From: Theobroma cacao
Taxonomy: Eukaryota > Streptophyta > Magnoliopsida > Malvales > Malvaceae
DNA: 64,000 nucleotides
NCBI RefSeq assembly: GCF_000208745.1
Contig: NC_030855.1
Span: 6,002,514 to 6,066,513 of the forward strand
Direction of reading: 5' to 3'
Positions 1-12,687 of the stretch are shown in pieces. Within the stretch, counting starts at the first letter, position 1; each line of letters opens with the position of its first letter. The position numbers and the translations under genes are program-made. The notes under the pieces were generated by a model that was not told where the DNA came from, made no database searches, and saw nothing but the letters and a program-made list of their open reading frames with translations.

Positions 1-1140
1 ATATATATATATATATATTTTTTTCTTGAATGTTCCACAAACTTCCACATTATTCCATCATGGCTGGCCACATCACAATTTTTTTTTCTTCCTTCACTTG
101 TTGCTTCACATGGCCGCCCCCCCCCCCCCCCCTCCAATTCACCAAGTAAAGAGTCTTTGACTCTTTTTATTGACCACATGGGCGGCTGCCCATGTTGGTC
201 CTCTAATATATTTATTTATTTTATTATTATTATTATTTTACTCTATGTTGATTTTTTTTTTCTCATTAATTTCACTACATATCCTTTAAATCTTTATATT
301 TCAATTTCGATCCTTTTAATACATCTAAAAATTCTAATTTTCGTCTAACTTCCTTTCTCGACGCGTGTACCACTGAAATATAAAAATTGCACCTTAACGC
401 GGTATTCCTTTCAATTTCACTTTTGTCACTTATTTCTACAAAAATTTACTTGTATTTCTTCTCCCCCACTTGGATTGACCATATGATCCTTTTTCATGAC
501 TGATTTCGACATCCGGCTAAATATTAATATTTTAATATTATTTTACTAATAAAATAATATTTTATTCTAAAAATTTTATTTTGTCTTCTTGGTACCTAAA
601 ATACCTTATTATGCCTCACTTGACTTCTGAATCACCTTTTATCTCACAAATTCTCCTCCGCTAAAATTATTATTATTTTATTGTTATTTTCTCGCATGCG
701 AAATATTTTATCCTAAACTACTTCTTTCATCTTTCATCACGTTTAAACATTATAATTGGCCTCGATTAGAATCCGATAATCTTTATTTATCACCATATCA
801 AAGTATGGGCATTTCATTAAAACTCTCCGACTTTAAATCTCAACTTTACATAGAAGCAAATTAATCAATTTAAAAGACATTTTAATCAATAAAAATGAAG
901 ACTCTCTATTCCAAAATCATTTTAATCAATTAAACATGATTTTAACCAATTAAAACCCCATTCTAAACACGTGAAACAACTTTTAATTGATCAAAACAAG
1001 AGATTAAAGCATATTTGATATAATAATTCATCAAAAACATATTCAAATCAATTCAATCAAAGAGAACAAAAAGGTTTAATCTCTAACAGTAATCCACACA
1101 ATGACCGAATAAGACCCTCTCAAAGGTAGGCTTTTACTTG
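1..1140. other. AT-rich intergenic DNA without a recognisable gene
   Basis: The window opens in an (AT)n run (about 1-18) and holds a run of C residues at about 117-132. The rest is AT-rich with stops in all frames. No protein domain or structured repeat was recognised. It may continue the inverted LTR-like copy that follows, because no clear outer boundary of that copy was found. Confidence 0.5.
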
Positions 1141-2485
1141 TGTTAGCAAGTTTTGTTTCTAAAACAAAAAGACCAAAAATTCTTGCTGAATCTTATTTTT
1201 GTCAGACAAAGAAAACTATTTTTCTTTTCTTGTTTTATGAAACTGTCGAGAACTGGCTAGAGGCTTTGAATTTTAGTTTGCCAACATAACATATTTATAG
1301 AGCCAAACTAAGTTGTAACGCTAGATACAACAGTTGTATTTTAATTCAATTAATTCCTTGTGAACTTAATTAATTTTCCACTTTATTTTAGTTTATTTCA
1401 ATTAAATCCAACTTAATTGATTATCCTTATTTAATATCAATCATGTCACTTAATATGTGTGACCTATTAGGTTTCTAACATGTTGGCAATAAATATAAAT
1501 CCTAATCAACTATCAATTTGATAATTGATTTATATTTATAGATCATGAGCGGCATCTATCAATACATCATGACCACCCAAATGTTAGAGAGTCAATTAAA
1601 GAATTTGACAAAGACCTTTAGAGTTAAGCCTTTCAATGCAATACGATCTTTTCATTAAATATCCTGAATATTATCATAAAGTATGGCTCAGTGCCTATTT
1701 ATAACATTCTACATTAGTTCTCATAATTCATGACTAACTTTATAAATTTAGGAAACTAACTTTTCTTAAATTCATCATGATGTGGCCAAAAACTTTATAC
1801 AAGTTAATCAAGAATTGAGAACAAATGAGATACATCCCCTCATATCAATTGGGGTGATGAATACTCTCTTGACCACTCATTCATCTTCGCATGCTTCATG
1901 GCATACCCAAAAACACCTTGTTTAGGCATCTAGTCACCTTTAGACCCGTAAGGATGAAATCAAAGTATGTCATTCTCCATATAAGATGACCTTGTGTCTC
2001 AAGTCCAAGGATTAGTTGCACAACTATCACATGAGAACGTATTCCGTAAACATTTGAGTGAAATACCAAATGGAGTTCTCATAACGGCTCATGTCTAGTG
2101 AACTTGTTCTTTAACAAGCACCTACATATTATCCTCAAGTATCTCATATACCCCAATCCATGAGATTTATTGTTTGCTTCCCAAGTAAGGAGGCTTAATA
2201 TGTACTAGTCTTTGAGCATTGTCAATACTTTGTCTTAATAATACAATGACCAGGAACAATTTTAGGATTTGATGCATAGTGATCTCATAATTGTAACAAC
2301 TTTACAATTCTCTTGCAAGGCCTTTATGTTCCATGAGTTTCATCCAATTAGTACTTAATAACTCCTTATTACTACACTAACATGAAGGAAAACCTCTATC
2401 ACATATAGTTATGTGATTAAGTATGCATTAAATGACAATTTATAATTCTTGACCAATCCAATTAGCTCAAGGGCATATACCAACT
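1141..2485 (-). repeat. Diverged inverted copy of an LTR family
   Basis: Read on the minus strand this stretch aligns with the repeats at 4948-6167 and 13513-15244. Shared segments include a stretch on gaps between stored-like words such as CATTTGGTATTTCAC and GGTGGTCATGATG-type sequence near the distal end. The minus-strand start is TTGGTATATGCC after an altered first dinucleotide at 2485, where the relatives begin TGTTGGAATAAG or TGTTAGAATAAG. The left limit at the TGTTAG of 1141 is a guess, and no 5-bp target duplication is visible (ACTTG versus GATTT). It is most likely a decayed solo LTR or LTR fragment of a retrotransposon. Confidence 0.5.
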
Positions 2486-3243
2486 GATTTTTGATAGAAA
2501 ATTAAGAATATTTTTGTTATAAAAGAATATAGCATAATTATGCTTTGCCATTTTTATCTTTGGCTGTTAAATTTTGAGAATATTAATTGTATCAAGATCA
2601 ACTTGATGATAAGGAAGAAAGGATTTTGATGAGCAAATTTTTAAGTTGTTAAAAATTGAAATTGTAGAACTTGGTTTGCTAAATTTTAGTGTGGAGTCTT
2701 AGTTTGCTAATTAATTTTCTGTCTTTCAAGAATTTAAATTGAAAATTTGCATTAAGCAAATATTAATTTGGAAGAAAATGTTTTGGAGAAGTTTCAAGGT
2801 TGTCAAATATTGATGTTGATGAATTATTTTTGAAATTTGTATTGAAGAACATGAGGATGATATTATTATACAAGTTGATGTAGTGAAAACATAATGTCAA
2901 GGGAAATGGAAGGGGATTTCTTATGGAGTTCAAACCACCCCCGCAAACTCACAAATTAGAGGGAATTATCAATAAAATTATTAAAATCTTTGATTCTTGT
3001 CTCTTGCTTACTATAATCCATTCTCTCCTTAGGTTTTCTTGTAAAGTTCAAATCAGCCACACAATACCATCGACACCCTAACTTATCTTTCAACTACAAT
3101 AGCTCCTCCCATGACCATGTTTTCTCATCTCACACTCAAGGCTCATATACATTGATGATCACACACTCAAAATTATTAAGTTTCCAATTGCCCTTTAATA
3201 ACACAAAATGTTCTTTCTCTATCACTTTTGTCATCTCAAAAAC
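2486..3243. other. AT-rich intergenic DNA
   Basis: No coding domain, RNA gene or repeat boundary was recognised. Composition is AT-rich with stops in all six frames. Confidence 0.5.
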
Positions 3244-3742
3244 TTTTGGGTAAAATACCCCCACCCTCAAAGTTTTAATCAAAATTCTAAGCGGGTCCAT
3301 TAGATTTCGAAATGGACTACCTCAAGAGTGTGAACACCATTAATAGAGATTATTTAAAGATTAAAATGCTCTTTCTTTCTTTATTAATTTAAAAAATTAT
3401 TATTATATTTTGTTAAAAAAAAAAAGAAAGGGAAGCGCCGATGCTCTATTAGGGAGCCCCGATCGAGGCTCCCTAAAGGAGCTTTGGAGCTTCCCAGATG
3501 GGAGCTTTTTTTTAATTAATAAAAAAACTAATAAAATTATATAATAGTAATTTGAAAAATTAATCAAGGGTAAAATTATCCTTTTACCCTTGCCATGCCA
3601 TCAAGTTGGCGGAAACACTAATGGTTGGACCTACATATCTAGCAAAAAATAGTTTTTTGGGATGGTGTATCCATTTTGAAAATTAATGGACCTCCATATA
3701 ATTTTGATCAAAACTTAAAGGGTGAGGGCATTTTACCCAAAA
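3244..3742. mobile_element. MITE-like element with ~80-bp terminal inverted repeats
   Basis: The left end begins TTTTGGGTAAAATACCCCCA and the reverse complement of the right end begins TTTTGGGTAAAATGCCCTCA. The similarity continues for about 80 bp, including matching AGGTCCATTA/GGGTCCATTA segments. There is no coding capacity in about 500 bp. The centre (about 3433-3512) is GC-rich and contains GGGAGCC facing GGCTCCC and a second GAGCTTCCC/GGGAGCTT pair, so a hairpin is likely. No clean target duplication is visible, so the superfamily (MULE-like is possible) stays open. Confidence 0.7.
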
Positions 3743-4947
3743 CCTCTTTATTCCATATTGACAACAAGCGATTCTAAGCTTTCATATGGCCATAGCCTCT
3801 TTATTTCTCTATTGCTAATGTCTAGAACACTAGGTTCACTCAAATATTCAAAACAACCTTTCTAACTATGCTACTTTTTACTCTACGTCCAAGATCTTTG
3901 ATGTCCCAAGATAGTATCCTCATTTCACAATCCGTTAAACACTGTAGGAAAAATTTTCACAATCTCCCAAACATTGCAAAACAATTTATTCCTTGGCTAT
4001 ATGATATGTGAAGTGTGGCTAGATATTATCAATTTATTCTTCCAAGTACGCAAACATAGAGTATAACATAATAATATACAAAATAAATTGATAATATGTA
4101 GCCATGCTTCACATATCATATAGCCAACACAAGTGAAAAAATAAAAAACATGAAGCAAAAAATAAATAGATTTACCATAGAATATTAACAAAATGGATCA
4201 AGCTGATGCCATGTTATTTCAAGTTTATTGTTTCAAGCTGAGTTAGTCTCTCCATTACCTTTGTCTTAGTACCCACCACTGTGAACCTCATTTGCCTCCC
4301 AAGAGACCAAATTTCCTCTATTTCTTTTCAGATCTAAGCATTTCAATTGATGACATCGGTATTCGAAAGTGAAGCATTTGCTATGGTTGAGCCATCATTC
4401 AAGTCTATTCTTAATTTATTTATTTATTTATTTATTTTTTGCATTTGGTTCTTCTTTCTCTTCAAGTTAAATAGCTCTCAGTAACCTCCTATTCAATGTC
4501 CAAGATTATGGTTGTTTTTTCCTTGCCTTCCTCAAAGTCGAGTTGTTAGTACTCTAAGCTATCCCTATTAATTGTTTCCCTGCTTATTTTGTTGCAACTC
4601 CCCTCATTAATATCCTCTAAACCTTCGGTTTAGCATTCAAACCTTGCCTTCCCCTTTCCCATTTTTGAAGCTTCTCCCTCACCACCTGAGCTTTTATTTC
4701 CTTCTTCAACTTTTTCATTCATCAATCAGATATTTGACTCCTTTATTTAACCCAAGTCACTAGGCCTTATTGAATTTCCAAGGTCCACTCCAATCCATTT
4801 TTACCTTCATTCTCTTTATTTATATGGGCCAAACTAGTGGGCTCACCATTTGCTATACTTTTCTCAACCTGTTTTATAAAGCCAGAGTGCCATTGATTGT
4901 GGGCTCTCTCACATATATACTACCATTAGTTCGTAAGATGTTAACTA
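3743..4947. other. Intergenic DNA with an ATTT microsatellite
   Basis: Contains a short (TTTA)n tract at about 4412-4440. No gene was recognised. The stretch ends at the target-site copy AACTA (4943-4947) of the adjacent solo LTR. Confidence 0.5.
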
Positions 4948-6167
4948 TGTTGGAATAAGTCTTGTAGCAAATCAGATTGGTCAAGGCTTAGATCTAATCA
5001 TACAATCATATAAATCATAATGACTGATTAGAGGTTTTCTTTCATCAATAAGACTATCTTTATAAGTCTTTTGGATAAAGTCCATGAGATTAACATGCTT
5101 TGTAAGGGAATTGTAAAGTGTTACAATTATGAGATCCCTATGCATTAAAGAGTAATCTCTAAATTGTTCCTACTCAATGTATCATTGAGACTAGACATCA
5201 ATGATGCTTAAAGACTAGTACATTCTATATTCCTCACTTCGAAAGTAAGCAATTGATCTCATAAATTGAAGTATAGGGATACTTGGAACTAGATTATAGG
5301 TGCTTGTTCTAGGAACAAGTTCACTGAACATAACTTGACATGAAGATTCCATTTGGTATTTCACTATAGTGTCAACGGAGCATATCTTCATGTGACAATC
5401 ATGCAAGTGATCCTAAGACTTGAGACACCATATTGTTTCATATGAGGCTTGCTATACTTTGATACCATTTTATAGGGTTCTAACCATAGGTGCCCAAAAT
5501 GATGGTCATTGGGTATAGTATGAGATGTATGAAGGCAAATAAGTGGTCAAGATAGAATTCATCACTTCGAATGATTGAGGACATTTATCTCAATTATTCA
5601 TGACCTAAGTTAGTCTGTGTAAAGACTTTAACCAAAGCACAATAGATTTTAGGAAATGAGTTTCCTATAATCCATGATAGCTAATAAATGCCGTGACAAA
5701 CAAGGAAGGTTTAAGAGTTGACTCTACACCATGCTCTTAAGCTTTTTGAGATACATGATAAAAGGATTGAATTGCATTGAGAAATTGATCACTGAAAGGT
5801 TGAGTTAAACTATCTTGACTCTTCTAACATTTGGGTGGCCATGATGGATTACTAAATCTCGCTAAATGCTGAATGAAATACTTTTTCAAATGAAGCAATA
5901 TCTTGATTCAGTTTTAGAGCTGTTTTCGATAGCACTTGTGTTTTCCCTTTAATTTTAAAATCAAAATTTGAAATTGACTAGCCTTTGTTTTTGGAAATAA
6001 TTTTACGTCTTTATGGTCAATTAGAAGGATGAGTAAGCCACCTAAAATGTAATTAAATGATGCATGAGATGCACATTTAAATAATTACAAAATAGGTTCG
6101 GTTAAGGGGGAAACTGTGTGGGTAGTCCTTGTGTTGTTTTGTCCAAAGTTTTGGTTAATTTCCAACA
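4948..6167 (+). mobile_element. Solo LTR, 1.22 kb, flanked by AACTA
   Basis: Begins TGTTGG and ends CCAACA, a perfect 6-bp inverted terminus of the TG...CA type. AACTA lies directly before (4943-4947) and directly after (6168-6172), as expected for the 5-bp duplication made by LTR-retrotransposon integration. The first kilobase aligns with 13513-15244 and, inverted, with 1141-2485. There is no internal domain, PBS or PPT between two LTRs, so this is a solo LTR left by recombination. The right half is more diverged from its relatives, and the right boundary rests mainly on the inverted terminus and duplication. Confidence 0.7.
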
Positions 6168-9100
6168 AACTAAGGGTGTTGAATTGTTACACAATGAATG
6201 TTGGATAATTGGACAGCTTGATCATGAAATGTTCATGATTAAATGGGCTGAAATTAAGCAATGAGTTGGAGTTAAAAAACAGAATTTGTCCAACACATAA
6301 ATTCAGCATATGTTTCGGTTTTGAATGGCAAGAAAGTTTTGCGAATTTAATTCTGAAAATTTCAGAATTAAATCCCTTTTTGAAATTTTCATTTAAGGTA
6401 TTAATTTTGAGCTAGAATTGATGAATGATGGGCTAGATATATGGCAAAATGAAAGCAATGTTTTAATTATGCAAATGGCAACCTATGACAAGAGTTGTCT
6501 AGTGAGCCGCCACACAAGGCTACCACACCTCCCTATTAGCATGGAAACTACCACAGTTTGTAGTAGGTAACAAGAAGAATAAAGTGGCAACAAATGGTCA
6601 GCAAGGATTCTTTCCTTTGCTGATCATTAACTCCCAAATTGTTGGGAACTCATGCCTAGAATTAAGGAAATTGTATCCTTGATTTGAATCAATCAATTTT
6701 AATTTATTGATATCAAATCTTCAAGTAGATATTCAATTCAATTAAATTGAAAATCTCCCACTTAAGGGAATGAAATTGATTGATCAGTCATTATCTAATA
6801 AAGATTAGATTATCTTGATTAAATTTGTTGGTCAATTTTTAAAATATGGCCAACTAATCTAATTAGGCAAATTTAATTAAGGAAAGTCTTACTAGTTTGT
6901 TGGAGATTCTAATAAACATTAGTAATCTAAAATTAGAAAGAGTATAAACACAAAATTATAGAATGGATACAGCAAAGTCCTAAAATGTTTAAGACCCAAG
7001 ATCAAATTTAGAAAGTTTCCTAATTTGATTAAGACCAAATATGGAAAGTTTCTTAAAATGTTAGGACAAATTTGTTAAGTTTCTTACAATGTTTAAGGTG
7101 TCTAACATGATCATAAAACCTTCCTAAAATGCTTATGATGGATTTCTAAATTAGTGAAGTTTCCTAAATGGTTTAGGATTCTAATTAAAAGATTTTAATT
7201 AGAATGAACTTACTAACCTAGAATAAATTCAAATTAGATTTGAATTGACCAAAGTTACTAATTAGATTAATCTCTTTTAGTGAGTAGCTTCGAAAATAAG
7301 TTTTCCAAATTATCTGTTCTACTAGAGGACATCAAATTATTCAAACTTTGATCTTCAAATGTTGCATGACAATTTTTGAATGAAATGCAAGATCATCATC
7401 ATAAAAAACATGTTTATTCTTGTATGCTCATAATTAAATTATGGATGTATGAGGATGGTTATGGACTATAGACCCAATGTGATTATGGATGTTTGGTTAA
7501 ATTGTTATTTATGAAAATTTTTGAAATAGGGCCTGCACACCTTGCTTTATCTCTTACTCCTCTCAAATGTAGCTCGAGGTTTCTAAATTCTTTTGTAATT
7601 AGAAAACAAGATTAGATTAGGGAAGGAATTTTGTAATCCAAAGATAGAGATCCAAGGCACCATGAAGATCAAAGAAGGATGCAAACTAAGGCTTGTAACA
7701 CATAATATATTGTCAATTAAAACTCTACCTACATAAGTATACGTATCGTAAAAATAACATTTTAGTAATTAGAGAATCGATCTCGTAGAGAATTGATCTA
7801 AAATTATATTAAGTACTAAAATTAGAACAATTTAATCTTATCTAAACAATCAAAATCAAATAACTAAATTAATTAACAAAAACTAATTAATCAAAATTTA
7901 AACTAAAAAGAAAAATCAAACTAATAATAACTTGAGTAAAAATCAAATCAAACAAGCCTAGGATTACAATATCCCTCACATTTCATCTACATCTTACCTT
8001 TTTTTTCTTAACTTATTTCAATGGGGAATTGTTAACTTAAAGTCCTCAATTATTTATATGGGTCTCCTGACTTATCTTATAAAACTATATATTTTAACCA
8101 AAACACAATATCCTTATGTGAATTGAAATTAAAATAGACTCATTAAGTTTAGGTTCTAATTCTGGCTACATGTGGCATATAGGTATATCCCTATCCTATA
8201 CACAAATCAATTAATGTGATCATATACTATTGTAATTTTAGTCTACACTAAACTCTCTTTCCTAAGTTTTTTTAGGTTCGTAGGTCAATTTAATTGGTGG
8301 CCAATCAATTAAAAAGCATTAAGAACAAATTAGAATAAACGATTCAAATCCCATTAAAGATAAGCAAGAAAGAGAATAAAAATTTAGATTACATGAGAGC
8401 TCAATTGCAATCCTAGAAAAAGAAAATTAGCTACTCATAATTGCAAAGACAAATAAAATATATAAATTTCAACCATTGAGAGTAACAAGAAAAATAAAAG
8501 CTAAGGAAGAAAACAAAACAATTATTTGCAACCTTTCTCTTTAAGTTTCTGGCTCAACTTCTTGAATCTTTTAGGGTTTTCCTTATGACTTCTCTTAAAA
8601 CATCTTATTTATACTATCAATCTTAATCTAAGATTCCCTAAGTTAACCTATTGATTCTAACTTTTGGACTTAAAAGTGTTATGAGGCCCAAACATCAAAT
8701 ATCACCCTTAAATTGCCATTCCGCAACATTATGCCCAATCATCTTCTGACACATTTTCACTGTCCTCAATTAGTCTTCATGAAAGTTGTAGCTCTATCTC
8801 TAAGTTTTCCAATAGCTTGAGAACCATATGATTTGGACATTAGGAGTGTGAGTTATAGTTAAAACACTAAAGTATATGCAAGCAGAATTCTGGATCCTTC
8901 AAACACTTTACTTTCCAAAATTAAGCCCTATTTCCTTAAATCTTATAGAAGCATAAAAACTAATAAATAATAGTCAAAAGGAACAATATAAGAAAGACTT
9001 ACAATAGTCCCTTAGAAAAGTTGTGCTCGACGATGTTTCTTCTTATTCATAAGTTGAAGCATTAAGGCTTCTTAGCTCAAGTTTAGGAGAATCATTGGGA

Positions 9101-9337
9101 TGATTTACATATTTTCTTTTAAAGAATTTCTAAATTGTTTCAACTTGTTTATACTTTAATCAAACCTAAAAATTAATACAGTCAACATCCAATCTTCTTT
9201 TTTTGTTTCTATTTAAACTTAAAATACTAAATATAAAACTATAATGCAAAAAATATAAATAGTTAAACATGATATACATGATTAATAATTTTCTCTTATA
9301 TAATCAAGATTGGTTAAAGGCTAAATACTCAAGATAA
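6168..9337. other. Unassigned AT-rich intergenic region
   Basis: No protein domain was recognised in 3.2 kb. The part at about 7680-9180 has the look of retroelement-derived DNA (long runs without CG, AT-rich, with a stretch around 8780-8830 that resembles plant retroelement untranslated sequence), but no ends were found. The stretch ends at GATAA (9333-9337), the left target-site copy of the next solo LTR. Confidence 0.4.
6970..7190. repeat. Degenerate minisatellite
   Basis: The words GAAAGTTTCCTAA, GAAAGTTTCTTAAAATG, TAAGTTTCTTACAATG and GAAGTTTCCTAAATGG recur about every 45-55 bp, each followed by a TTTAGGA-like word. The array is irregular and shows no coding potential. Confidence 0.5.
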
Positions 9338-10152
9338 TGTTGGTGTATTTTCAAAATTAAAGGATATTTCACATGATGGAAGAGCTATCATTAGCTCAAA
9401 AGTTATGTTACGAAAAGTGACATAATGTGTCTATTAGATATAGACATGTTTTCATGTGAATGGTTATGTCTCTTGGAAGTTCATATCCAAAAGTTAAGAG
9501 ACATGATTGAAAAGACACCGTTGCTCAAAAGTTAAAGTGAATAGTTATTGTTTCAAGATATAACTCAAAGGTTATAACTTATAGGATGAATAGTAATCTA
9601 TTATAAGATGACTATTGAAACAATAACTATATCTAAAAGTTGTGTTGGCAAAAATCATAGAGATACTTTCTAGACAAAGAGGTGTCTTTATGAAGAGGTT
9701 GTGTCCTTAAAGAAGAAACACTTGGAAGCCTATATAACAGGCTTGGTGCCAACCATTTTAGACACACCAAAAATATACCAAAGATACCAAAAGTGTAGAG
9801 AGCAAAAGCAAGAAAAGTGTTATGTTTTATTATAAACATAAACACTAGAGTTCTCACCATCTTCAAGATATTCCAAATTCCTTATCATCTACTTGCTGCA
9901 GAAAGTTGGTTATAAGGCCAAGCAACTTTGTAAACCCTCAGGTGTATCTAGCGGTCTTCTTCGTAAGTGCAATATGAAAGTTAGACGTTGGCTTCATTGT
10001 ATCCTTGAAACTATTTTCGTTATTCCCCTTCGCATATTGAGTGGTGGGGGCGAAATAAGTATTAAAGATAGACGTCTATTTGAAAGGCTCGCCTTGAAGC
10101 CAATTTTGCCTATTCTTGAATACCGTATCAAAAACCCCCATCAACACCAACA
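9338..10152 (+). mobile_element. Solo LTR, 815 bp, flanked by GATAA
   Basis: Begins TGTTGGTG and ends CACCAACA, an 8-bp perfect inverted terminus. GATAA is present on both sides (9333-9337 and 10153-10157). A TATA-like CCTATATAACAGG lies at about 9730-9743, which gives the orientation and fits a U3/R arrangement. The size and TGTTGG start would suit a copia-type LTR, but without an internal domain this is an inference. The 128-codon open frame inside (9893-10279) crosses the LTR end and is not taken as a gene. Confidence 0.85.
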
Positions 10153-10965
10153 GATAATTTCCTCTTATATACTCAAGATAATTTCCTTTCAACTAAATAT
10201 AAAATATAAAGCACATAAAAAAGATATACTCAAGAAAATTTCTTTTTATTTAATCAGGATTAATAAAAAAATGATATGAAATTTTAAGCAATAATCAATA
10301 GTGCAACACTACAACTTTTATTTGAGAATTATATAATAAGTTTTTAATTTTTAAAAACTAAAATCATGAAAAATAAAATCCATATAATAAAAGAAAAAAG
10401 GAGAACATGACAAGTAGAAGATAGAACCCATAAAACAAAGAAGAAAGAAAAAGAACATGGTTGATGGTTCGTAGAAATTTGAAGAAAATCCATTGAAACT
10501 TAGAATATATGAGCAAATAGAATAGAAATTAAAAAAATAAATATAAATAATAGTATAAATAGAAAGAAGAATATAAAAAAAAATTTACCTCTTCTTAATT
10601 TCATATAAAAGTGGTGAGCAGTCCCGTTCTTCCTTCTCCAAGCTGACAAGCTTATAAATCTCTCTTGAATAATGAGATGTGTTTTGGTAGTGAGTTATAG
10701 AAAAGATAGTAAAGTAAAAATAAAAAGACCAAAGAAAAGAGAAAGAAAGAGGTATAGAGAAACTTAAATTAGAGTAAAGTTAAGTACATTTGTGGGGTCA
10801 TTTTATTACTTTTTATTTGTATTAATTATTAAATAAAAGAATTATTTTGAGGGGGCCATTAAAAGAAATATATATAATATATAAAAAATTTAAAAATTTT
10901 GGAAGGGACCATTAAAATATATATATAATAAATAAAAATTTTCAAAAATTTTGAGGGGGGCCACT
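10153..10965. other. Intergenic DNA ending in a ~52-bp tandem repeat
   Basis: AT-rich with no gene. From about 10846 to 10962 a unit beginning TTTTGAGGGGGCCATTAAAA occurs about two and a half times (starts near 10846, 10896 and 10948). The third unit is cut by the LTR element that begins at 10966. Confidence 0.5.
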
Positions 10966-11660
10966 TGTCACAAGCTTGGAGCTTTAGCCAAGATCCACAC
11001 GGTGCTTAAGGTTTAGGGATAGAAAGCCTAAGCAAGCCTAAATCACAATATTGCATAAAGATGTAGAAGCGAATATAACTGAATAACCTTGAAGAAAAGA
11101 CTTTATGAAAAAATAATTATATTATTTCCAAGAGAAAAAATACCTAAGTTCTAAGCAAATAACCTAAATTTCTTGAATTCTAAACTATTGGGGAAATTGA
11201 CTATATGCCTTTTCCTAAAGCCCTAGGGTCCCATTTATAAAAAGGTTTTTCAAATTCTAAAATAACTTTACTTTTAGTGGTTTTGGATGACTATAGTGGA
11301 TAACAAAAGTTTTAAATAAAATAGGTGTCTTAAGCTTATTAGAACACTCATTAGCCTAAAGTCTTAGTGTAATTAAAATAAATAGATGACTGTACATAAG
11401 AATTATATCCCAAACAAACTACCTTATTTGAACAGTCCTCTTGAAGTTGGGTTCCTTGTGCAATCTTCCTTACGCACGGCCCACGGTCATACGAGACTAG
11501 GTGATGTGGTGTGTCTATAGCCTATTGTTTATCGATGGGCCCCAAATCGATGTTGGCCCCGAGTCAATTTCTGGCCTCGAGAAGTGTGCGACACCTATAT
11601 GTGCTATTATCCTGACTAATCTTGTAGGCTATGTGTGTCATAATTCTACAGACCATGACA
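10966..11660 (-). repeat. 3' LTR of the 10966-13364 element
   Basis: Starts TGTCACAAGC and ends GACCATGACA on the plus strand. It aligns along its whole length with 12688-13364 with many substitutions and small indels, so insertion is old. A polypurine tract abuts its right edge. Confidence 0.8.
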
Positions 11661-11673
11661 TTCTCCCCTACTT
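11661..11673 (-). promoter_or_regulatory. Polypurine tract
   Basis: The minus strand reads AAGTAGGGGAGAA immediately before the 3' LTR, the expected place for the plus-strand primer in reverse transcription. Confidence 0.65.
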
Positions 11674-11679
11674 GATCTA

Positions 11680-12420
11680 CTCAACACTTTCGTTTCCTAG
11701 TGGCTTCCCTATACCACAAATCTTCAACGAGTTCTCCACGATAGTTATGGATGTCATGGAGGCAACCCGCCATTGGCTATTTATGAAACACCTCCAAGTC
11801 GAAGCATGTTTCGCGATGTAGATGTCTAGCTCACGATTGCCTTTCAACATCCAAGTGTATGGCTCCCATGTGCACGGTGTTTCCGTTTATGGCACACATA
11901 AGACATAAGGGGTTTAATTTTGACATTGGGATCGTCAATCCAGTGCCAAAGCTTTGTTGGTTAAATTGCCTAGTATGGAAGTCACAAGTGTGGCTTCTTG
12001 GTACTTGTCAACTACATGCGCAACCTTTTGTTGGAGACCTCTTACAACTTTTTTCAATTGCCATTGTTGTTTTTGCATCACTGTCATCAATTCATCTAGC
12101 CCCACATCATGGCAAATAAGATTACTCACTGTATTATGCCATTCTATGGGAAGCTCATCGCTATTGGACTCTAGTTGATTGATTCTGTCCTCGATGTATT
12201 CGAAGTTGCTCTATACCTCGTGGTTGATAATCATCTCAAGGCAAGATACGCAATTATCCAATGTTTGCAATAAGTCCTCAAACTCGTAACGCTTCACAGC
12301 ACATGCGTGCTCAGGATATGTAGCTTGACACTATCTTGAACTAAGACATTCAAGTGTGATGTGGTTAGGTCACCAATTGATGGTTCCTTTATCTTCATTC
12401 TTCTTTTTTCTTACCTAAAT
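11680..12420 (-). pseudogene. Retrotransposon gag-like remnant
   Basis: The minus strand carries a broken reading frame. It includes a leucine/glutamine-rich, coiled-coil-like part (about 12300-11935, with IEDRINQLESNSDELPIEW and the 64-codon segment from 12129) followed after stops by VASMTSITIVENSLKICGIG-like text. This order, a helical N-terminal part followed by a capsid-like segment, resembles N-terminal gag of plant Ty3/gypsy elements. Several stops and probable frameshifts rule out a working protein. No pol motifs follow. Confidence 0.45.
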
Positions 12421-12673
12421 CTCAATGACCTCGATTCAAAAAAAATTTCTACTTACCCTAGGCCTTCAAGGTTTAGGCAAAATTACCCTACAGTCACTTA
12501 ACTGAAATCTAAGGCTTCTGAATATTGTAAAATTCTTAGGGTTTCAGCATAAGTGAGATTTCCCTAGGATAACGAGAATGTCATCCTTATCTAGCTTTGG
12601 AAAGCATTGCTCTGATAAGGAACGTCAAAACACAATGGGTTTCTAACTATAGTACCTACCTTTGGAAAGTGTT

Positions 12674-12687
12674 GCATTAATACCACT
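12674..12687 (-). promoter_or_regulatory. Primer-binding site, initiator-Met tRNA type
   Basis: The minus strand reads AGTGGTATTAATGC directly after the 5' LTR, compared with the common plant primer site TGGTATCAGAGC. A closer match to the usual downstream text (rc of GCATTGCTCTGATAAGG) lies about 70 bp further inside, at about 12605-12621. Confidence 0.55.

Noticed and set aside
9893..10279. 128-codon open frame
   Set aside because: It lies in a solo LTR and runs across its right terminus into flanking DNA; no domain recognised.
11501..12178. Several plus-strand frames of 70-106 codons
   Set aside because: They are antisense to the LTR and gag-like remnant of a minus-strand retroelement and show no domain of their own.
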